NCBI GenBank assembly: GCA_002255065.1
Contig: NJEF01000040.1
Span: 1-7,438, forward strand
DNA: 7,438 nt
Direction of reading: 5' to 3'
From: Desulfurococcales archaeon ex4484_204
GTDB lineage: Archaea; Thermoproteota; Thermoprotei_A; Sulfolobales; NBVN01
Of this stretch, positions 5,546 through 7,438 are shown piece after piece. The translations under genes were made by a program, and so were the position numbers. The notes under the pieces were generated by a model. It was given only the letters and a program-made list of their open reading frames with translations, searched no databases and was not told the DNA's origin. Position 1 is the stretch's first letter, and each line of letters opens with the position of its first letter.

Positions 5546-6604
5546 ATGTCTGTAGGGAGCTGCCTAGGGATGCCGGTCGTTCAGCTTGCTCACGGTGCTG
5601 GTGCTGTGGAGATGTGGAGGCTTATAAACGAGTTAATAGTGAGTAAGGTGCCTAGGGACTTAAGAGCTGTTAAGGGGGGCTTCGGCATCGACGTGCTCGA
5701 TGACGGTGCCGTGATCATGGTTGGCGGTCAGTACGTGGTGCTAACCATAGACTCCTACACCGTTAACCCCATATTCTTCCCCGGCGGCGATATCGGGCAC
5801 CTAGCTGCTTGCGGAACGATTAACGACCTAGTTGTTATGGGGGCTAGGCCCGTAGCCTTCATGGACACCGTTATCGCCGAGGAAGGCCTGCCAACAGAGG
5901 TCCTTGAGAAGGTCGTTAACTCTATGATTAAGGTCCTCGTTAGCGAGGGCGTGGCGCTCATTGGGGGGGACTTCAAGGTGATGCCTAAGGGGAGCCTGGA
6001 TAGGGTGGTGATTACGGGTACGGGTGTAGGCCTCTCTAAGAGGCCCGTAGTGGATACCGGTATCCGTCCGGGGGATAAGCTCATCGTTATATCACCTATA
6101 GCAGAGCACGGAGCAGCTATACTGGCTGCTCAGCTAGGTATGGATAGCGATGTTAAGGGCGTTGTAAGCGATTCAAGGCCGTTAACTAGGTCGCTACTAC
6201 CGGTTATTGAGGTGTTTAGAGAGGGGATTCACGCTGCTAGGGACCCAACTAGGGGGGGCGTAGCTGCAGTTCTTAATGAGTGGTCTAGGGCTTCAGGCCT
6301 AACAGCGTTTATTGAGAGGTCTAGAGTCCCTATAAGGGAGGGGGTTAAGGCGTTCCTAGACGCTATAGGTGTCGATCCGCTATCCCTAGCATCGGAGGGC
6401 TCCGCCGTACTAGCGGTTGACCCAGGCATTGCTGAAGTCGTTGTGGACGAGCTTAGGAGGTTGGGGGAGGGGTATGCAGAGGTTATCGGCGAGTTCAGGG
6501 AACCCCCGACACCCTTCCTTAAGGGCAGGGTAGTCGCGATAACTGAGGTGGGGGGTAAGGTGCTGGTGGAGCCTAAGTCCGTTAACCTACCGAGGATCTG
6601 TTGA
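5546..6604 (+). CDS. hypE: Hydrogenase maturation protein HypE
   Basis: HypE converts the carbamoyl group received from HypF into a cyano group by ATP-dependent dehydration on its C-terminal cysteine, then passes cyanide to the HypC-HypD iron. The protein has 352 residues from this ATG. It shows the N-terminal LAHGAG block (14-19), the DSYTVNPIFFPGGDIG nucleotide-binding block (69-84), ARDPTRGGVA (231-240), and the essential C-terminal PRIC with Cys352 as the last residue. The family's GDTKV motif reads GDFKV (141-145), an unusual Thr-to-Phe change. An in-frame ATG at 5570 gives MPVVQLAHG, closer to the usual HypE start. GGGAG at 5555-5559 lies upstream of it, whereas the 5546 ATG has only a poorly spaced AGGG. 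It is the first gene of the plus-strand set; hypC follows after about ten bases. Confidence 0.96.
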   Translation: MSVGSCLGMPVVQLAHGAGAVEMWRLINELIVSKVPRDLRAVKGGFGIDVLDDGAVIMVGGQYVVLTIDSYTVNPIFFPGGDIGHLAACGTINDLVVMGARPVAFMDTVIAEEGLPTEVLEKVVNSMIKVLVSEGVALIGGDFKVMPKGSLDRVVITGTGVGLSKRPVVDTGIRPGDKLIVISPIAEHGAAILAAQLGMDSDVKGVVSDSRPLTRSLLPVIEVFREGIHAARDPTRGGVAAVLNEWSRASGLTAFIERSRVPIREGVKAFLDAIGVDPLSLASEGSAVLAVDPGIAEVVVDELRRLGEGYAEVIGEFREPPTPFLKGRVVAITEVGGKVLVEPKSVNLPRIC

Positions 6605-6608
6605 GGTG
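6603..6608 (+). promoter_or_regulatory. Ribosome binding site that fixes the hypC start
   Basis: GAGGTG lies six bases before the ATG at 6615 and overlaps the hypE stop TGA (6602-6604). The in-frame GTG at 6606 is part of this motif. A start there would leave the motif inside the coding region and would bury the functionally required Cys2 of HypC. Confidence 0.75.
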
Positions 6609-6614
6609 GTAGCG

Positions 6615-6863
6615 ATGTGCCTAGGGGTTCCAGCTAGGGTGATCGATACCTACAGGGAGGGTAGCTTAAGGTACGCTAGAGTTGACCTAGGCGGCGTCGT
6701 TAGGGACGTCATAGTAGCTACCAGCGAGGACCTATCTCAGGGAGACTACGTGATCGTGCATGCAGGCATAGCGATATCGAAGATAAGGGAGGAGGAGGTT
6801 GAGGAAACCCTGAAGGTCTGGGAGGAGCTCGTTAACTCCATCATCGATAGAACAGGTTTTTAA
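6615..6863 (+). CDS. hypC: Hydrogenase maturation chaperone HypC/HybG family
   Basis: HypC is the small OB-fold chaperone that holds iron together with HypD and delivers Fe(CN)2CO to the hydrogenase large subunit. Starting at the ATG at 6615 the protein has 82 residues and begins MCLGVPARV, the family signature. Cys2 is exposed after methionine removal and is the key iron and large-subunit contact. The second conserved block GDYVIVHAGIAISKI is at 43-57; His49 corresponds to the important histidine of E. coli HypC. The C-terminal 58-80 is an acidic helix. A GTG at 6606 would add three residues (MVA) before this signature, and I reject it because it lies within the ribosome binding site GAGGTG. 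The gene lies ten bases after hypE and 30 bases before hypA. Confidence 0.95.
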   Translation: MCLGVPARVIDTYREGSLRYARVDLGGVVRDVIVATSEDLSQGDYVIVHAGIAISKIREEEVEETLKVWEELVNSIIDRTGF

Positions 6864-6893
6864 GTACCTACCACGGTGTAGTAGGGAAGCGCT

Positions 6894-7295
6894 GTGGTTC
6901 ACGAGTGGGCGCTAGCTGAGGCGATCGCTGACTACCTACAAGGGCTAATGAGGAGGGAGGGTAGGGAGGGGTTTAGGAGGGCCGTGATAAGGCTGGGAAC
7001 ACTTCAATCAATAGATAGAGAGGTGCTGAGGTTCTCCCTAACCGAGGTGCTTAAGTATAGGGGTGTTGCTGTTGAAGAGCTGGTGTTTAGGGATGAAGAG
7101 GCTGTGTTTAGGTGTAGGAGGTGTGGAGCTACATGGACTCTGAAGGACCTAGATATCGGCGATGACGTTAGGGAGGCTATGCACTTCATCCCCGAGGTTA
7201 TCCACTCATACTTTAAGTGCCCTAAGTGCGGGTCCAGGGACTTCGAGGTAGTTAGGGGTAGGGGGGTCTATATTGAGGAGGCGGTGTTTAAGTGA
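6894..7295 (+). CDS. hypA: Hydrogenase nickel metallochaperone HypA
   Basis: HypA delivers nickel to the hydrogenase precursor together with HypB. The 133-residue protein matches archaeal (Thermococcus-type) HypA: HEWALAEAI near the N-terminus, EEAVFRCRRCGATW (68-81) and FIPEVIH (98-104). The zinc-binding pairs C74-x-x-C77 and C109-x-x-C112 are present, and GRGVYIEEA lies near the end. His97 aligns with the additional nickel-ligand histidine reported in the Thermococcus protein. The N-terminus is odd: the start GTG at 6894 is followed by GTT, giving Met-Val-His-Glu rather than the canonical Met-His-Glu, whose N-terminal amine and His2 bind nickel. Methionine removal before Val would restore an X-His-Glu terminus. 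No other start is in frame nearby. AGGG lies seven bases upstream. The stop overlaps the start of the next gene (TGATG). Confidence 0.96.
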   Translation: MVHEWALAEAIADYLQGLMRREGREGFRRAVIRLGTLQSIDREVLRFSLTEVLKYRGVAVEELVFRDEEAVFRCRRCGATWTLKDLDIGDDVREAMHFIPEVIHSYFKCPKCGSRDFEVVRGRGVYIEEAVFK

Positions 7296-7438
7296 TGAAG
7301 CGGGCCTACGGGGACCCGAGGCTAGCAGTTATTGATAGGAGGCTAGCAGGGGTTAAGAGAGTCCTAGCTATTATGAGCTCTAAGGGTGGTGTCGGCAAAA
7401 CCGTGATAGCTTCGTCGCTAGCTATATCCCTAAGCTCC
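7295..7438 (+). CDS. ATPase-type HypB (MinD/Mrp family), 5' part only
   Basis: The ATG at 7295 overlaps the hypA stop by one base (TGATG) and opens a frame that stays open for 48 codons to the window edge. The encoded N-terminus ends a lead-in segment KRVLAIMSS with the deviant Walker A motif KGGVGKT (30-36), carrying signature Lys30 and P-loop Lys35. This is the MinD/Mrp/ParA ATPase hallmark. The segment DPRLAVIDRRLAGVKRVLA resembles the start of the Thermococcus ATPase-type HypB that partners HypA in nickel insertion, and the position directly after hypA fits. The classical GTPase HypB has a different P-loop and often a His-rich N-terminus. GGTG at 7283-7286 lies eight bases upstream. A generic Mrp/NBP35 iron-sulfur carrier cannot be excluded because most of the gene is missing. 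Confidence 0.85.
   Translation, partial: MKRAYGDPRLAVIDRRLAGVKRVLAIMSSKGGVGKTVIASSLAISLSS

Noticed and set aside
5755..6084. 109-codon open frame antisense to hypE
   Set aside because: It is opposite conserved HypE motifs, with a low-complexity translation and no ribosome binding site seen.
1..7438. CRISPR arrays, tRNA or rRNA genes, insertion sequences
   Set aside because: I saw no regularly spaced repeats, no tRNA T-arm or rRNA signature, and no transposase or terminal inverted repeats anywhere in the window.

Overview
The window reads as a gene-dense stretch of a thermophilic archaeon, most likely a member of the Thermoproteota (crenarchaea). The signs are GTG, TTG and ATG starts preceded by GGTG- or GAGGTG-type ribosome binding sites, archaeal TATA boxes about 30-40 bases upstream of several starts, very short intergenic gaps, heavy use of AGG and ATA codons, an archaeal HypA of the MHEWALA type, and a MinD/Mrp-type HypB. 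No species assignment is possible from sequence reading alone.

Layout. 1-230 is an AT-rich intergenic region holding a promoter for an 88-residue putative zinc metallopeptidase (231-497, +). Converging on it with a one-base gap is a two-gene minus-strand transport operon: a small DUF3311-like membrane protein (2198-1977) followed by a sodium:solute symporter (1974-499). A 229-base intergenic region (2199-2427) carries this operon's promoter, a perfect 9-base inverted repeat and a second strong TATA-like element with no assigned gene. Next comes a minus-strand set transcribed in the order HtrA-like PDZ serine protease (5443-4502), HypD (4480-3329), CorA-type metal transporter (3285-2428). Diverging from it across a 102-base gap is a plus-strand set: hypE (5546-6604), hypC (true start probably 6615, to 6863), hypA (6894-7295) and the first 48 codons of an ATPase-type hypB (from 7295, cut by the window edge).

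How the genes work together. HypE, HypC, HypD, HypA and HypB are the maturation machinery for the NiFe(CN)2CO centre of [NiFe] hydrogenases. HypE makes the cyanide on its C-terminal cysteine. HypC and HypD carry the iron and assemble Fe(CN)2CO. HypA and the ATPase HypB insert nickel. HypF (the carbamoyl donor), the hydrogenase structural genes and a HycI-type endopeptidase are not in the window. The machinery is split over two divergent transcription units, one of which also encodes a cytoplasmic HtrA protease and a CorA divalent-cation channel. These could serve quality control and metal supply, but only gene order supports that.

The observations most worth a second look are the extra valine before the nickel-binding His-Glu of HypA, probably compensated by methionine removal; the 88-residue zincin with a CxxC; the HtrA-HypD pairing; the Thr-to-Phe change in the HypE GDTKV motif; and the orphan promoter and palindrome in 2199-2427. 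I do not see a clearly new multi-gene system here.
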